A stretch of DNA of 64,000 bases from Teratosphaeria epicoccoides. Lineage: Eukaryota > Ascomycota > Dothideomycetes > Mycosphaerellales > Teratosphaeriaceae. Numbering within the stretch: position 1 is the first letter of the stretch; the number at the start of each line of letters is the position of its first letter. Location of the stretch: positions 1 to 64,000 of the forward strand of contig JADDMT010000142.1 of assembly GCA_021401465.1 (NCBI GenBank), in the 5' to 3' direction. The position numbers and the translations under genes are program-made. Shown here piece by piece: positions 1 to 10,381 of this stretch. The notes beneath the pieces were generated by a model. The model was not told the DNA's origin. It saw only the letters and a list, made by a program, of their open reading frames with translations, and ran no database searches.

Positions 1-880
1 GATCATGTGGGTCCTAAGTGCTATGAGTCATAGTACTGTCATAGGAGTACTATAAGTCATAGGCATAGTCATAGAAGAAAGGATCTGTCACGTGAGGATA
101 GATCCCTAGATCTGTAGGGTTAGTCTATAGATCTATAGGCTTGCAAGGAAGAAGGGATCTGTCACGTGATGACAGACCCTTAGATCTATAGGGTTAGTCT
201 ACAGATCTATAGACATAGATCTGTCGGGTCTATCGACAGATCTAACAGAGCTGCTCTGTCGCTCTCTAGTATATAGGGATAGCTTTAGGACAGGCAGTTA
301 GGAGCTTCGTGCTTAATCTTAATTTAATCCTCTCTTGCTAAGAGGAGAGTCAGTTACAAGGTCAACTACTATTATCGATATTCTTCATAGCTCCCGAGTC
401 TAACACCTAGTCACCTTCCTGCTATCGGCACCTACCCTTATGACATATAGGCTTTTAAATATAGCTGTGCTTTAAGAGTAAAGCATAGTGCCCTTCAAGC
501 TCCAAGACTGAAATAGGGCTAGTTTATTAACGCCTATGACAAGACAGAGATGTTTCGTATTAGCATTTACACTACCATTAACATATAGTCAAAAAACAAC
601 TGTATGTAGAATCAGCATATTCCGACCACCGCGCAAAGCGCCCAACGCGAATTCAGCGCGTACCTCCCAGCACGGATGTAGTATTATTATGGACAGCTGT
701 TCGGCATGACATGTCAGGTATATAATAATATTGTATCTTAGCATTTCACATGCGATACACCATGATGATGATGATGTTGACGATGATGATCTAACACATG
801 ATCACGCCAACACCGTCACTCATCCCCAGACATTACAATCGTGGCTATCGTCACTCGTCAATCGTCAATCGTCAGTCGTC
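1..880. other. AT-rich non-coding flank
   Basis: No convincing gene was seen. The stretch is visibly richer in A/T than the rest of the window. It holds a near-duplicate of about 58 bases (see 81-212) and many short TA-rich words, as expected of a decayed, possibly RIP-mutated transposon remnant. The last part (about 700-880) is the promoter and 5' leader of the Usa1-like gene. An in-frame ATG at 731 would add 50 poorly structured residues and is not favoured as the start. Confidence 0.5.
81..212. repeat. Imperfect direct duplication, two copies of ~58 bp
   Basis: Copy one spans about 81-138 and copy two about 155-212, so the period is 74 bases. Both begin GGATCTGTCACGTGA and both contain TAGGGTTAGTCTA followed by AGATCTATAG. 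The differences are mainly transitions and small changes. The shared TAGGGTTAG word resembles the fungal telomere unit but is not in a tandem array. Confidence 0.7.
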
Positions 881-3385
881 ATGCCTCCCGCCGACCCTCC
901 TCCCAAGACCATCACGCTCCGCCTCAAAGTGCCGCCGGGACATCTCCCCGCCGGCAACGATGAGTTCCCGCTCGGCGCAATCGACACCGACACCACCCTG
1001 GGAGCCTTACGAGACCACATCCAACGACACGTGCCCACTCACCCGCCGCCCGCCTCGCAACGCCTCCTCTACGCCGGGAGAGCACTGGTCGACAATGCGC
1101 AACCGCTGGCCGATGCATTGAACACCAGACGGGACACGACTCAGACGGAATATGTGCTGCACTTGCTGGTCAAAGACCCCGCACAGAATACTGCCCCAGG
1201 GGTCGCGCCGTCGCACAGGAGGAACGTCAGCACGCCCGCGGCACCGCTCCCGCCATCCCGCACCGCCACGCCCCCACCACCGCCTCCCCCGCATCGCACG
1301 GCCCCCGAGCACAATCTCATGCACCAGCAGGAAATCCAGAGACAGATGCAGGCGACGCAGCACATGGCCATGCAGGCAATGGCCCAAGCGCAGAGGATCA
1401 TGGTGCCTCCCATGGCCGGCAATCTGATTCAGCACACTCTGGCGGGAGGAGCGATGCCTCCGCCGGGTGTCAACATGCCAGGCTTTGCTCACGCAGTCGC
1501 ACCAGGACAGCAACAGCGGGCTCTCGCCGGGATGCACGGCGTGGGAGGCCAGGCCGACGGGGCCGGCCCGCAGGGGGCCGAGTCGCAGAATCGCTCAGAC
1601 ACAGCTCTCACCACAGCCCAAGACCAAGCCGGCAATACTCAGCAGCAACCTCCACAAGCTCCAGCGGTCGATGCGAATGGTCAGTACATCACCTTCCCAG
1701 ATGGCAGACGGGCGCAAGTGAGCTCCGGATCCGGGATCAACATACCTCAGCTGGGCATCAACATCCCAATCACCCATCTGATACCTCAGATCAACCAGCT
1801 ACTCCAACAGCGAGCGAATGCGGCTGCTGCTGCGGGCGGTATGCTGCCTCAGACACCGCCTCCGCCGCCAGCTCAGCAACAAGCTGCTGCCCCCGCGTCT
1901 CAACCACCTCCCATGCCGCCACAGACGGCCATGCCGACGTCAGCCTTGGATCGCGCGCGTGACAACGTGGCCGAGATGAGGCGGATGCTGGACGAGATGC
2001 GGAACGCGACGGCCACCACCGATGAACAGAGGTCGAGGATCGAGCGTTTACAGGAACGGACGAGGAGTCTGAATGACTACATCGATCCGATGCATCTTCA
2101 CGGGGTCCAACGACCGGCCACTCAACCACCGCAGGCAGCACCGCCCATCCCAGCTCAACCATCGCAGGCGGTACCACCCCTCCCAGCTCAACCACCTCAA
2201 GCCGTACCACCCATCCCAGCCCAGCGCATGCCGATGGCGAGCCCGTTGGGCCCGGTCGCTGCACAGATGGCTTTTGGTGGGCCTCCGGGGATGCACCCCG
2301 GCATGCCTCCCATGCCGCCGTTCACCAATCCTGTGCGTGCCACTTATACTCAGCAGATGATACATGCCATGCCTGTCGCACGTCCCCAGCCGTCTTCAAC
2401 CCCCTCTGATGCCACCTGCTTCCTGCTCTCCGGTCCGCAGGGCCCGCAAGCGCTGCTGCTGTCCCCTCGACATGGCACATACACATCGACTTTCGCCCGC
2501 TCGACGCCCGCCACTCCCACGCCAACCGTCCCTCAGCAAGCGATCACGCAACCAGGCCAACAACCTCCCATTCCCGACCCGGCCGCCCCGCCGCTCGCTC
2601 CGAACGGCAATGCCCCGCCTGCTCAGCAACCGTTACCAGCCGCATTCAACCCGGATGCCCCAATGGGCGCTCTCCAACCCCTCTTCAACCACTTCTGGCT
2701 CCTCTTCCGCGTCCTCATCTTCGCCTACTTCTTCCTCGGCTCCAACATGGGCTGGAGGCGACCGGCGGCCCTGCTCCTCATCGGACTGGGCTTCTGGCTC
2801 GTCCGTGCCGGTTTGTTCGGCGAATGGGGTGTGGCAAGGCGCTGGTGGGATGGCATCATGCATCCGAATGGTGTGCCTCCGCCGGCAGGTGAGCAGCAGC
2901 AGCAGCAGCAACAGCATGCGCAGGCCCAGCAGCCGCAAGGTCCGCAGGGGCAAGGCGGGCGGCAGGCGATGCCAACGCCGGAACAGGTCGCGCAGAGGTT
3001 GCTCGATGAGAGGAATCGGGTGAGGGATGAGAGGATGAGGCGCTTGAGGGATCTGGTGAGGCCGGTGGAGAGGGTCGTGGCGTTGTTCTTGGCGAGTTTG
3101 TGGCCTGGTGTCGGGGAGGCTGCAGTCAGGGCGCGTGAGGAAGAGGAGAGGCGGAGAAATGAGGAGGAGGTTGCGAGGAGGAGGAGGGAGGAGGAGGAGG
3201 AGGAAGAGCGTGTCAAGAACGAAGAGGAGCAGAAGGCGAAGCTTGAGGGTCAGGATGAGGGAGCTGGGGAGAAGGGGGCGGTGGACGGGGTGGAGAAGGG
3301 CCATGCGGTCGGCGACAGCCCGGCGAAGGTAGGGGAGAGGGAAGAAGAGGTCGCTGAGAGTGCTGAAGCAAGCGGTGCGGCGTAG
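881..3385 (+). CDS. USA1: Usa1/Herp-like ubiquitin-domain ER membrane protein
   Basis: This intronless gene encodes 834 residues. Residues about 8-95 form a ubiquitin-like domain (strand ITLRLKV, then a QRLLYAGR core). A long Pro/Gln/Ala/Met-rich disordered middle follows, with a block of PPIPAQP-like repeats near residue 410. Two closely spaced hydrophobic helices lie at about 598-650 (around HFWLLFRVLIF and ALLLIGLGFW). After these come a poly-Gln tract and a highly charged Arg/Glu coiled-coil tail. An N-terminal Ubl, two central membrane spans and this length fit the Usa1/HERPUD family, which scaffolds the Hrd1 ubiquitin ligase in ER-associated degradation. That role is inferred from architecture. 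The start at 881 is preferred over 731 because the Ubl domain begins right after it. Confidence 0.72.
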   Translation: MPPADPPPKTITLRLKVPPGHLPAGNDEFPLGAIDTDTTLGALRDHIQRHVPTHPPPASQRLLYAGRALVDNAQPLADALNTRRDTTQTEYVLHLLVKDPAQNTAPGVAPSHRRNVSTPAAPLPPSRTATPPPPPPPHRTAPEHNLMHQQEIQRQMQATQHMAMQAMAQAQRIMVPPMAGNLIQHTLAGGAMPPPGVNMPGFAHAVAPGQQQRALAGMHGVGGQADGAGPQGAESQNRSDTALTTAQDQAGNTQQQPPQAPAVDANGQYITFPDGRRAQVSSGSGINIPQLGINIPITHLIPQINQLLQQRANAAAAAGGMLPQTPPPPPAQQQAAAPASQPPPMPPQTAMPTSALDRARDNVAEMRRMLDEMRNATATTDEQRSRIERLQERTRSLNDYIDPMHLHGVQRPATQPPQAAPPIPAQPSQAVPPLPAQPPQAVPPIPAQRMPMASPLGPVAAQMAFGGPPGMHPGMPPMPPFTNPVRATYTQQMIHAMPVARPQPSSTPSDATCFLLSGPQGPQALLLSPRHGTYTSTFARSTPATPTPTVPQQAITQPGQQPPIPDPAAPPLAPNGNAPPAQQPLPAAFNPDAPMGALQPLFNHFWLLFRVLIFAYFFLGSNMGWRRPAALLLIGLGFWLVRAGLFGEWGVARRWWDGIMHPNGVPPPAGEQQQQQQQHAQAQQPQGPQGQGGRQAMPTPEQVAQRLLDERNRVRDERMRRLRDLVRPVERVVALFLASLWPGVGEAAVRAREEEERRRNEEEVARRRREEEEEEERVKNEEEQKAKLEGQDEGAGEKGAVDGVEKGHAVGDSPAKVGEREEEVAESAEASGAA

Positions 3386-3670
3386 GATTTTTTTTTTTTT
3401 GAGAGGTGTGTACATTCTTATCAAGCAAGGTTTCGTTGACGTGATGCAGTGTTCAAATCAAGCATCTTCGGCTTCGGTGACCCACCCATCCGTCATTCAA
3501 GAGATGCGATTTGCCGGTCGACGGGCACTCGCAGGCTTGGGACCGATCGTTTTCGCCGAGTGAATCGATTCCTGCACCATCCCTACTACTATCACTATTA
3601 CCACCACCATCCCGCTGCTGAATATGCTCCTCAGCAGGAGCAGTTCAAAACGTCCTCGGCGACGCACGGG

Positions 3671-3713
<43 letters not shown>

Positions 3714-3754
3714 GTCTCTTTTTTTTCTCTCCTTCCATCCCGCACTCTCCTCAT
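3386..3754. repeat. Intergenic with poly-T and (CT)n microsatellite
   Basis: A run of T directly follows the stop at 3385 and may be part of the 3' processing region. At about 3671-3719 there is a (CT)n tract interrupted by TG, followed by a T run to about 3728. This lies just beyond the 3' end of the convergent minus-strand gene. No gene is visible. Confidence 0.8.
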
Positions 3755-4386
3755 TCATCCCGCACTCCGGCCCCCCGCGCGCGTCGCGGCCCAGGGATAC
3801 TGCGGGTTGGTTTGGGCGGCCAGGAAGGAGATGAAGTAGAAGGGCGCCCGGGGGGGAAGGAAGGTCTGTTGGCGTGGGCGGGTGGTGGTGGTGATAGGAG
3901 GGGGCGGCGGTTGGGTGGGATTCTGTTCTCTCGGTTTGTTGGCGTCGGTTTCGGAATCTTGGGCGTGGGCTTGGGCTTGGTCGTCGTCGGGCGCGGTGAG
4001 CGGGGAGGGGGTCGGATTTTGGTTGTTGTTGCCTCTTTTCTTCTTCTTCTTCTTCTTCTTCTTGTTGTTGTTGATGGCGGCGGCGGCGGCTTTGAGCTTG
4101 ATGTTCTCGGCATTCTTGGGCGTAGTGGTGGTGGTTGGGTTCTTTTGCGTTTCGGGGCGGTTTGGTCAGTAGGAATAGCCAGGGGGATGGCGGGTTGGCG
4201 TACCTTCTGGGTTTTGCGGCTTCTGCGGACGAGCGCGCGAGTGGACTTCTTGATGCGGGAGGTTCGGAGTTCGGTCGCGTCGGTGTCGTCGTCGTCGGGC
4301 ACGTGGCTGGCGGAGGTGGGAACGCGAGGCTTTGCGGTCCCCTTTCTCGCGATCCCCCGCTTCGCAGGCCGGGCGGTGGGAGCCAT
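3755..4386 (-). CDS. Lys/Asn-rich small protein with one intron
   Basis: The model is complement(join(3755..4141,4204..4386)) and gives 189 residues. The 62-bp intron 4142-4203 has a GTACGC donor, a TACTGAC branch site and an AAAG acceptor; splicing changes the frame and keeps the protein open to a TGA at 3755. Exon 1 gives a basic N-terminus (MAPTARPAKRGIARKG) with an Asp cluster. Exon 2 contains a short Ala/Asn stretch, about nine consecutive lysines encoded by a CTT/AAG microsatellite, an acidic DDDQAQAHAQD region, a proline run and a hydrophobic APFYFISFLAAQ segment near the C-terminus. It matches no family I recognise. The basic start suggests a nuclear protein, which is only inference. 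Without the intron, competing frames run into arginine- and proline-rich low-complexity sequence. Confidence 0.6.
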
Positions 4387-5902
4387 GGTGTGGACGCTTG
4401 CGTGGGTGAGCTGGGGAGCGAGTGAGTGGTTTTGGTTTGGGATGGTGTGATCTGACCGTTGTTGGGTCCACTTTTTGTCCCCGAGGTGGCGGAGAGGAAG
4501 AAGTTTGGAAGAAGGATGGGATCCGGATCTGTGGGCTGGGAGTGAGGGCGTAGGTGAGGCGCGCGTTTGGTCGGCGTTCGGTTGGGCTGGGATTCACGGG
4601 ATCGAGTTTCACGGCTGCGTTTGCTCGAGTCGGCTGTTTGATTCGCGAGTTGCGGGCGCGCGTTTGAGTCGGGTGCGATGGGTGCAGGTCGCCAGTGTGC
4701 GGCGAGGAGGCGTTGTATGGTTGACCACCTGAAGGGACGGTCACAGAGTCTGTTGAGGCTTTGTAGGGATTCTCGATGTGAGAGTCGAGACGAGCGTGTT
4801 TGGGGATCATGTTGTTTAGCTCGTTGCTCAGTCAGGGCGGGTGGGAAGCTGGATTGTGATGTGCGATCTCCAGAACCGAGGTGTTGCGGTTGGGCGAAGG
4901 CATCGAGGACGAGGTCGCAGAGTTGCGAAGCTGAACGGTGTGAGGTGAAGGCAAATCGCGAGTTCATGGTTGCAGGTCACACTGGTCTGCATACAGCGTG
5001 GCGAACTTTCACGAGAGCTCGCGCATTCGCGGGATTGCGAGTGAAAGTCTTGCAGAAAAGCGAAGTCGCCGTTAGTGAGTGTTGCAGAGGAGCGAGGCAT
5101 ATCGACGAGTGCCTGCGTTCGTTGAGCGGACTGCTGAGGGGTCCAAGGTGGGAAGATCTTGCTCCTATTCGCGAGTACGCAGTGGATACAGGCCTCCAGT
5201 ATGCAGCAAAAAGCTGCATAGCTGATGGCGTAGAGGACACGGCAGTCGCAGACGGAGGAACTGGGTGAGGAGTCCGCACGGATGGATGAGTGCGGAGCGT
5301 ACTTCGACCCTCAAGTCTGCTCCTCGAATCCACAGTCGGAACCCACCACGCCGGCTCATCGAACTCATCGCTTGCCCCGGATGGTGGCAAGCCCCTGTAT
5401 AGCGAGCCACACGTGTGCGGGGCTTTAGTCGCCGCGCCCGGGCTCTCGTGTCTGCATGTGCTGGGTGCTGTCGTGCCGGCGAGGCGTTGTGTCTGTCGAC
5501 TGGAAGGGAGGAAGAAGGCGGGGTGGAGCGTGGACGTTGAAGAAGTGGTTTGCAGTTCCGCAAGGACGCGCAAGTGTGGGGCTTAGGTAAGCTTGATCTA
5601 GTCCAAAGCGGGAAGGAGCGGCTTTGCACGTGCGAAAGTGGAGGTCTGATCTGAGCCATTGCTTGCAATTGGTTGAACCCCTTGTGCTTCGCCATCGAAT
5701 TGCCAATGAACTGCCTGATCCATCGCCGCATCGACGTTGCACGTTCCGAGCTGCGGTAAGTGTCGCGGCTGTGGAGAGTTTTGGTGGGGAATGCTGGATT
5801 AGTAAGCTTCACCTCGGAAATACACACGTGCTTGTCCCTCTGTCATGACACGCTCCCCCACGTGCATCGCCATGCCTTAGACGTACACACGCACACACAG
5901 TC
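4387..5902. other. Intergenic, shared promoter region
   Basis: This divergent interval lies between the small Lys-rich gene (minus) and the PP2C gene (plus). Open frames occur on both strands but show no recognisable domain and overlap each other freely. The 5' half is G/T-rich and strongly strand-biased. CACGTG-type E-boxes occur near 5409 and 5825. No gene is supported. Confidence 0.5.
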
Positions 5903-7654
5903 ATGCCACACAGCGGCCGTCCCTTCAGCGTGCGAGCGGCCCTCCAAACTCTTTGGGACGGGACAGCAGCAGCAGCGTCACCGGGACGGCAGCGTCGAGC
6001 CTTCCACGACTACTTCGTCACACACCTGCCGTCGTCGTCCTTGGCGCCCGACCGCCCAAGTCAGCACCACTACCCGCGCGATGCATCCCAGCCGCATTCG
6101 GGCCCCACCCGGAGCGCCGCCCACATCAGTCCGCCAGGCCCGCACGTGCACCTGCACCCGCCCCCGTCCACCAGACACCGAGACCGAGACCGAGACATGA
6201 CCATTGTGCGCATCCCCATCCGAGGCGCCAAGCATCATTTCGGCGCGTCGGTGAGTCGCGGCAGCAGGCCGTACCAGGAGGATGCGTACCAGGCAGGCAC
6301 CATTGACATCCCCGCCTTTGCGCGGCGGCAACCGCGCAGTCATGATGGCAGCGCGCGGAAGATCGCCGCGGCAGGGGCGGGCGCGGCCCGGGGGGTCCAG
6401 AGCGAGAGTGGGGATCCCCAGGTCTTCTACTTTGGCGTGTTCGATGGACATGGGGGGAGCGAGTGCTCGGACTTCTTGAGGGAGCGGCTGCACGGGTATG
6501 TGGAGGAGGCGGCGCTGGTGTTTGGCATGGAGAGCAGTCTGAGGAATGAGCCTGCGTCGCATGCCGCCGCCGCCGCCGCCGCGGCGCTACCTTCCGAGGG
6601 GGGTGTCATGGGAGAGCAGGATGCGGAAGATTTGCAGAGGAGCTTGGTGGACATGTGGAAGGAGACGGTCGGGGGATATTTCAAGCGCTTCAAGCCGGAG
6701 CACTTTCCTGCCCTGGCCACTCGACCCCCCGACGCTCGCTCCGCCGCGCACAACAGCTCCATCGAGGCAGTGCTGACGTATGCCTTTCTCAAGGCCGATT
6801 TGGACTTTACCGTTGCACAAGCTACCAAGCACAAAGAAGGCCAAGACGGTCCCAGCACCCAAACGTCCTCGGTCGACGATCCCGTCCTCGGCGACAGGCC
6901 GCTCAACAACGACGACATGCTGTTCCATCCCGACCGACCGGCCTCTCAAAACCTCCGTCGAAGGCGACCGAGCGCCTCGCCCGATCTCAAGGCCCCAATC
7001 GGCGGCAGCAAGCGCTTCCAAGGCGGCAGCACCGCCTCGATCGCATTGATCAGCACCCCGACCGCCACCCCCTTCTGGCACCCGGCATCCCCCTCGACCC
7101 TCACCGCCGCCCACGTCGGCGACACCCGCATCCTGCTGTGCCGCACCAGCGACGGCAAAGCCGTGCCGCTGACCACCGACCACCACCCGGACGCCCCCAC
7201 CGAGGAAGCCCGCCTGCGTCGCTACGCCGCGACCTTCGCCACCGACTCCTTCGGCGAAGCCCGCATGGGCGGGCTGGCCAACACCCGCGCCTTCGGCGAC
7301 GTCTCCTCCAAGCGCGTGGGCGTGAGCGCCGAGCCGCAGATCGCCACGGCCCAGCTCCCCCCGGCCGAGTTCTCCTTCCTCGTCCTCGTGTCGGACGGCG
7401 TCAGCGGCCATCTGCCCGACCAGGAGATCGTGGACGTCGTCAAAGAGGCCCGGACCCCCGCGCAAGCCAGCGAGGACGTGACCCGGTTCGCCGTCGAGGT
7501 CGCGCCCGAGCGCGCGGATAATGCCACGTGCTTGGTGGTCAGGCTCGGGGGCTGGGAGAGGAGGAGCGAAGGCGGCGGCGGCAGCTTGGGGACGAGAGAG
7601 CAGAGGGAGTTTCGGCGCGAGGAGGCGATGGATCCGAGGAGGCGGAGGCAGTAG
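5903..7654 (+). CDS. PTC6: PP2C-family protein phosphatase, Ptc6-like, mitochondrial
   Basis: A single-exon Mg/Mn-dependent Ser/Thr phosphatase of 583 residues. The metal-binding aspartates of the PP2C fold are all visible: D127 in QEDAYQ, D181 in FDGHGG, D498 in VSDGVSGHL and D539 in ADNATCLVV. Other core motifs are GGSTAS, AAHVGDTR and LANTRAFGD. A low-complexity insert of about 180 residues separates FDGHGG from GGSTAS. Residues 1-98 are rich in Arg/Ser/His with few acids before the catalytic domain, as expected of a mitochondrial presequence. This supports Ptc6 (Aup1), the yeast mitochondrial PP2C linked to mitophagy and pyruvate dehydrogenase. A start at the internal Met99 (6197) would remove the presequence and is a possible alternative. 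The gene ends shortly before a T-rich 3' region. Confidence 0.78.
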   Translation: MPHSGRPFSVRAALQTLWDGTAAAASPGRQRRAFHDYFVTHLPSSSLAPDRPSQHHYPRDASQPHSGPTRSAAHISPPGPHVHLHPPPSTRHRDRDRDMTIVRIPIRGAKHHFGASVSRGSRPYQEDAYQAGTIDIPAFARRQPRSHDGSARKIAAAGAGAARGVQSESGDPQVFYFGVFDGHGGSECSDFLRERLHGYVEEAALVFGMESSLRNEPASHAAAAAAAALPSEGGVMGEQDAEDLQRSLVDMWKETVGGYFKRFKPEHFPALATRPPDARSAAHNSSIEAVLTYAFLKADLDFTVAQATKHKEGQDGPSTQTSSVDDPVLGDRPLNNDDMLFHPDRPASQNLRRRRPSASPDLKAPIGGSKRFQGGSTASIALISTPTATPFWHPASPSTLTAAHVGDTRILLCRTSDGKAVPLTTDHHPDAPTEEARLRRYAATFATDSFGEARMGGLANTRAFGDVSSKRVGVSAEPQIATAQLPPAEFSFLVLVSDGVSGHLPDQEIVDVVKEARTPAQASEDVTRFAVEVAPERADNATCLVVRLGGWERRSEGGGGSLGTREQREFRREEAMDPRRRRQ

Positions 7655-8519
7655 CGGATTTTCGAAGTTTTTTTTTTTTTTTTTTTCTTTTCCAACGCGC
7701 TGTCTTTGATCGAGCCCGCTGATGAAAAACAGGATCGTCGTGTCGAGTACATAAGCCCGTTGACGCTCGCTCGTGTCATGTCATGTCATGTCCGGTCTCG
7801 TCATGTCATGTCATGTGGTGTTTGCTGAAATGAACCAACCGACCAAATGCCCCGGCCGTGCAGCCCGCGATGGACAATCTTCCTGGTTTCTTCCAAAGAA
7901 CACTGTAGCTGTGCTCTCCAAGGAGGGCACGGTCGAAAGCCTGAAACGGCCTGAGAGGAATTTCAGGAGAGGGAAGTTTTCTTTTTTCCTCTTCTTCTCT
8001 TTTTGTTGTGGAAGTTCTTTTTAGGTTTTTTTTTTCTTGGATTCTTGAATTCTTGGATTTTGGAATTTTTTGGGGCGTTGAGAGTTCTGTTGACTGTGCG
8101 CTGTCGTTGTGTGTTATTGGTGTTAGGTTGGCTGTGGAGATTCTTCGACTGCATTTGAGTCAAGGGGCATTTCAAGTCTCGAGGGCGGTGGAGTGTGTGG
8201 GAAGGATTGTGTCTGATGGGGATCTGGTGCTTGGATGGGTGTTGTAGAGCGCTGTTGTGGAGCGGTGAGGGTTCTGATTATTTGCTGATGCGCTGGTGCT
8301 GGACACGGGAGGCTTGGAACGGCAATATCACGCAACCCGAGGCCCAGGAATTTGTACAATGCCTCTTTGTACACGCATGCTAAATCCGGCATCTGCGGAC
8401 GTACAGCCATTCAGCGACGGTGGGTCCGAGTGTCGACAAAGACTCTGTCGCGGCAGCCAACACATACATCACGACACGCTTCCAAGCACACCACACATGG
8501 CGGACAGCCACTCGCAAGC
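7655..8519. other. Intergenic with T-runs and TCATG tandem repeat
   Basis: A poly-T run lies at about 7667-7686. At about 7774-7816 the word TCATG is repeated in two short arrays separated by CCGGTCTCG. A second T-rich belt spans about 7976-8070. The right part is the promoter of the RBR gene. No coding signal was found. Confidence 0.6.
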
Positions 8520-10234
8520 ATGCAGTCGAAAGCATCAACCACGGTCACTTCCCCGAGGCCCTCACTCTGGCCAACATCTTCCACCTCCCCGACGTCTCCT
8601 ACCTTACCACTCTCGCCAACGACTCCCTTCTCGCCCACCTCTGCATCGGTTCTGCCAAGATACAAGAAAGACGCACCGTTCCTATGCGGCGTCTGCGACG
8701 AAGACTTCCCGAGAGCCGCACCCTACGTGCTTCTGACTACCGATAAGGTGTGCAAAGAATGCTTTGTCCAAGAAGTGAAACCGAAGCTTCTGGCTGCGAT
8801 CGACAGCGAGGGCAACTACCCTGTGTGCTGGGGCTCTGCAAACCTGGCACCAGACGACCTCCCGGATTTCGATGAGAGTTTTCGGAAAGCATGGAAAGCA
8901 AAAGTGCAGGAGTACGAGACGCCGAAGCCTCGGAGGTTATACTGCAGGCATTTCTACACTTTGAAAGCTCTGAGGGCGATGGCGATTCCGAGGGCTACCT
9001 ATGAGCAGTTGAAGCGGCAAGGGAGGTTCGCGGGTGTGTGCCAGAAGTTCCTTGGGGAAGCAGAGCAAGCGACGCTGGCGGAGAAGAAGAGTGAGGAGGA
9101 TTTCGTAAGTTGTGCCAAGTGTAAGGGGTTGACGTGTAAGGGTTGTGGTACGCCGAGGACCAAGGTGCAGGGGCTGGATCATGAGTGTGATCCTGATGCG
9201 GTGGCGACATCTTTGGCGACGGCGATTGATGAGACGCTGGTGAGGGGGATTGATTATCAGATTTGTATGGCGGGTTGAGTGGGGACGGTGTGGGATGGTG
9301 TTTGCTGACTGTGCATTCTAGGCCCGAATGAGAAGTGCATGAGGATTCGGAATCTGGCTGAAGGGTGTAATGCTATGACTTGCGAGTGTCGGACGCAGTA
9401 CTGTAAGTCAAGTGGATAGGTGGGGTGACATAACTGTGCTGACGCTGCCCCAGGCTACATCTGCGGCAAGATCGCTCACCATGACAGTGGCCACTGGAAA
9501 CCTGGAGGTTGTCCCAGATGGTAAGCACAGCAACCCATCTCGCACGCCCTCACCATCTCGTGCATCTGACTTCCCCCAGGAACCAACCCGGCACTGACGT
9601 CGCCCGCAACGACGCCCCCGAATCCCCACCCCTCCGCTTCGACCCGCAAATCACCGCCGAAATCGCCGCCGCCCGCGCCCGAATCCAACACCACACGGGC
9701 GTCGAGCGGCAAGCCATCGTCGACTATTGCGACATCCTCGAGCAACAACACCACTGCATGGCGCACCTCAAGCGCACCAAAGAGCACTTCGAGCGCGACG
9801 GCATCGCCTACTGGGACTGGTCCTGGGAAGAGCCCGTGCGCGACCTCCTCTCCGCGATGGGCGAATGCGTCAGGTACAAGCACTACGGGGGTAAAGCCCT
9901 ACCGTCCCCGAAAGACGACGCAGACCTAGGCGATGTGGGGAAGAAGGCGATCGAGATCGAAGTGCAGAAGGCGTATTTTGAGTTCCGGTGGCAGTTGTTC
10001 CGGCATGCGCGGATCGAGGAGCATTTGAGGCAGCAGCATCCGGCGATTTTCGGGTTGTTTACGGGCTTGGAGGGGTTGATGAGGAGGGTGGTGATGGCGG
10101 TCAAGAGTGGGAAGCTGGGGGTCGAGAAGAGGTGGGAGGTGGTGAGGGAGTGGAGGGAGGTGCCGGATGAGGAGCTGGCGGAGCTGAGCTGGTGTTTGCC
10201 GGGGAGTTCGGCGGAGGGTTCGGGAGAGGCGTGA
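8520..10234 (+). CDS. RBR-type (RING-IBR-RING) E3 ubiquitin ligase
   Basis: The model is join(8520..9264,9322..9402,9454..9520,9580..10234) and gives 515 residues. Introns of 57, 51 and 59 bp have GTATGG, GTAAGT and GTAAGC donors and TAG/CAG/CAG acceptors, and all keep phase. The N-terminal ~40 residues are Ser/Thr/Pro-rich. A reduced first RING follows (CGVCDEDF, then CKEC). An in-between-RING region comes next, with CAKCKGLTCKGCG. The Rcat/RING2 begins at CPNEKC, includes GCNAMTCEC and ends with CYICGK and a His-rich CPRW close. The Cys in NAMTC aligns with the catalytic cysteine of RBR ligases that carries the ubiquitin thioester. The last exon is a charged helical tail. The exact start is uncertain because upstream frames are also open. 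Confidence 0.75.
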
Positions 10235-10381
10235 TGCCCGCTTTGGGCTTTGAGCGTGGTTGTGCTGCGTATGCAGAGTTGGAGTATCAACTTGCTTGCT
10301 TCGGGGTTGGCTGCATTGCTCAACGCTGGGGAAATGCTTGAGTGTCCTCGCGAAACGCTGCATCACCGCGTGCATCTTCGC

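Noticed and set aside
111..205. Telomere repeat
   Set aside because: TAGGGTTAG occurs twice within a longer duplicated unit but there is no tandem TTAGGG array.
3645..4967. 440-codon minus-strand ORF
   Set aside because: Arg/Ser/Pro-rich shadow crossing promoter sequence; the spliced 189-residue model in another frame has proper splice signals and a better start.
6587..7465. 292-codon minus-strand ORF inside the PP2C gene
   Set aside because: Gly/Ala/Val-rich antisense shadow of a GC-rich coding region with intact PP2C motifs on the plus strand.
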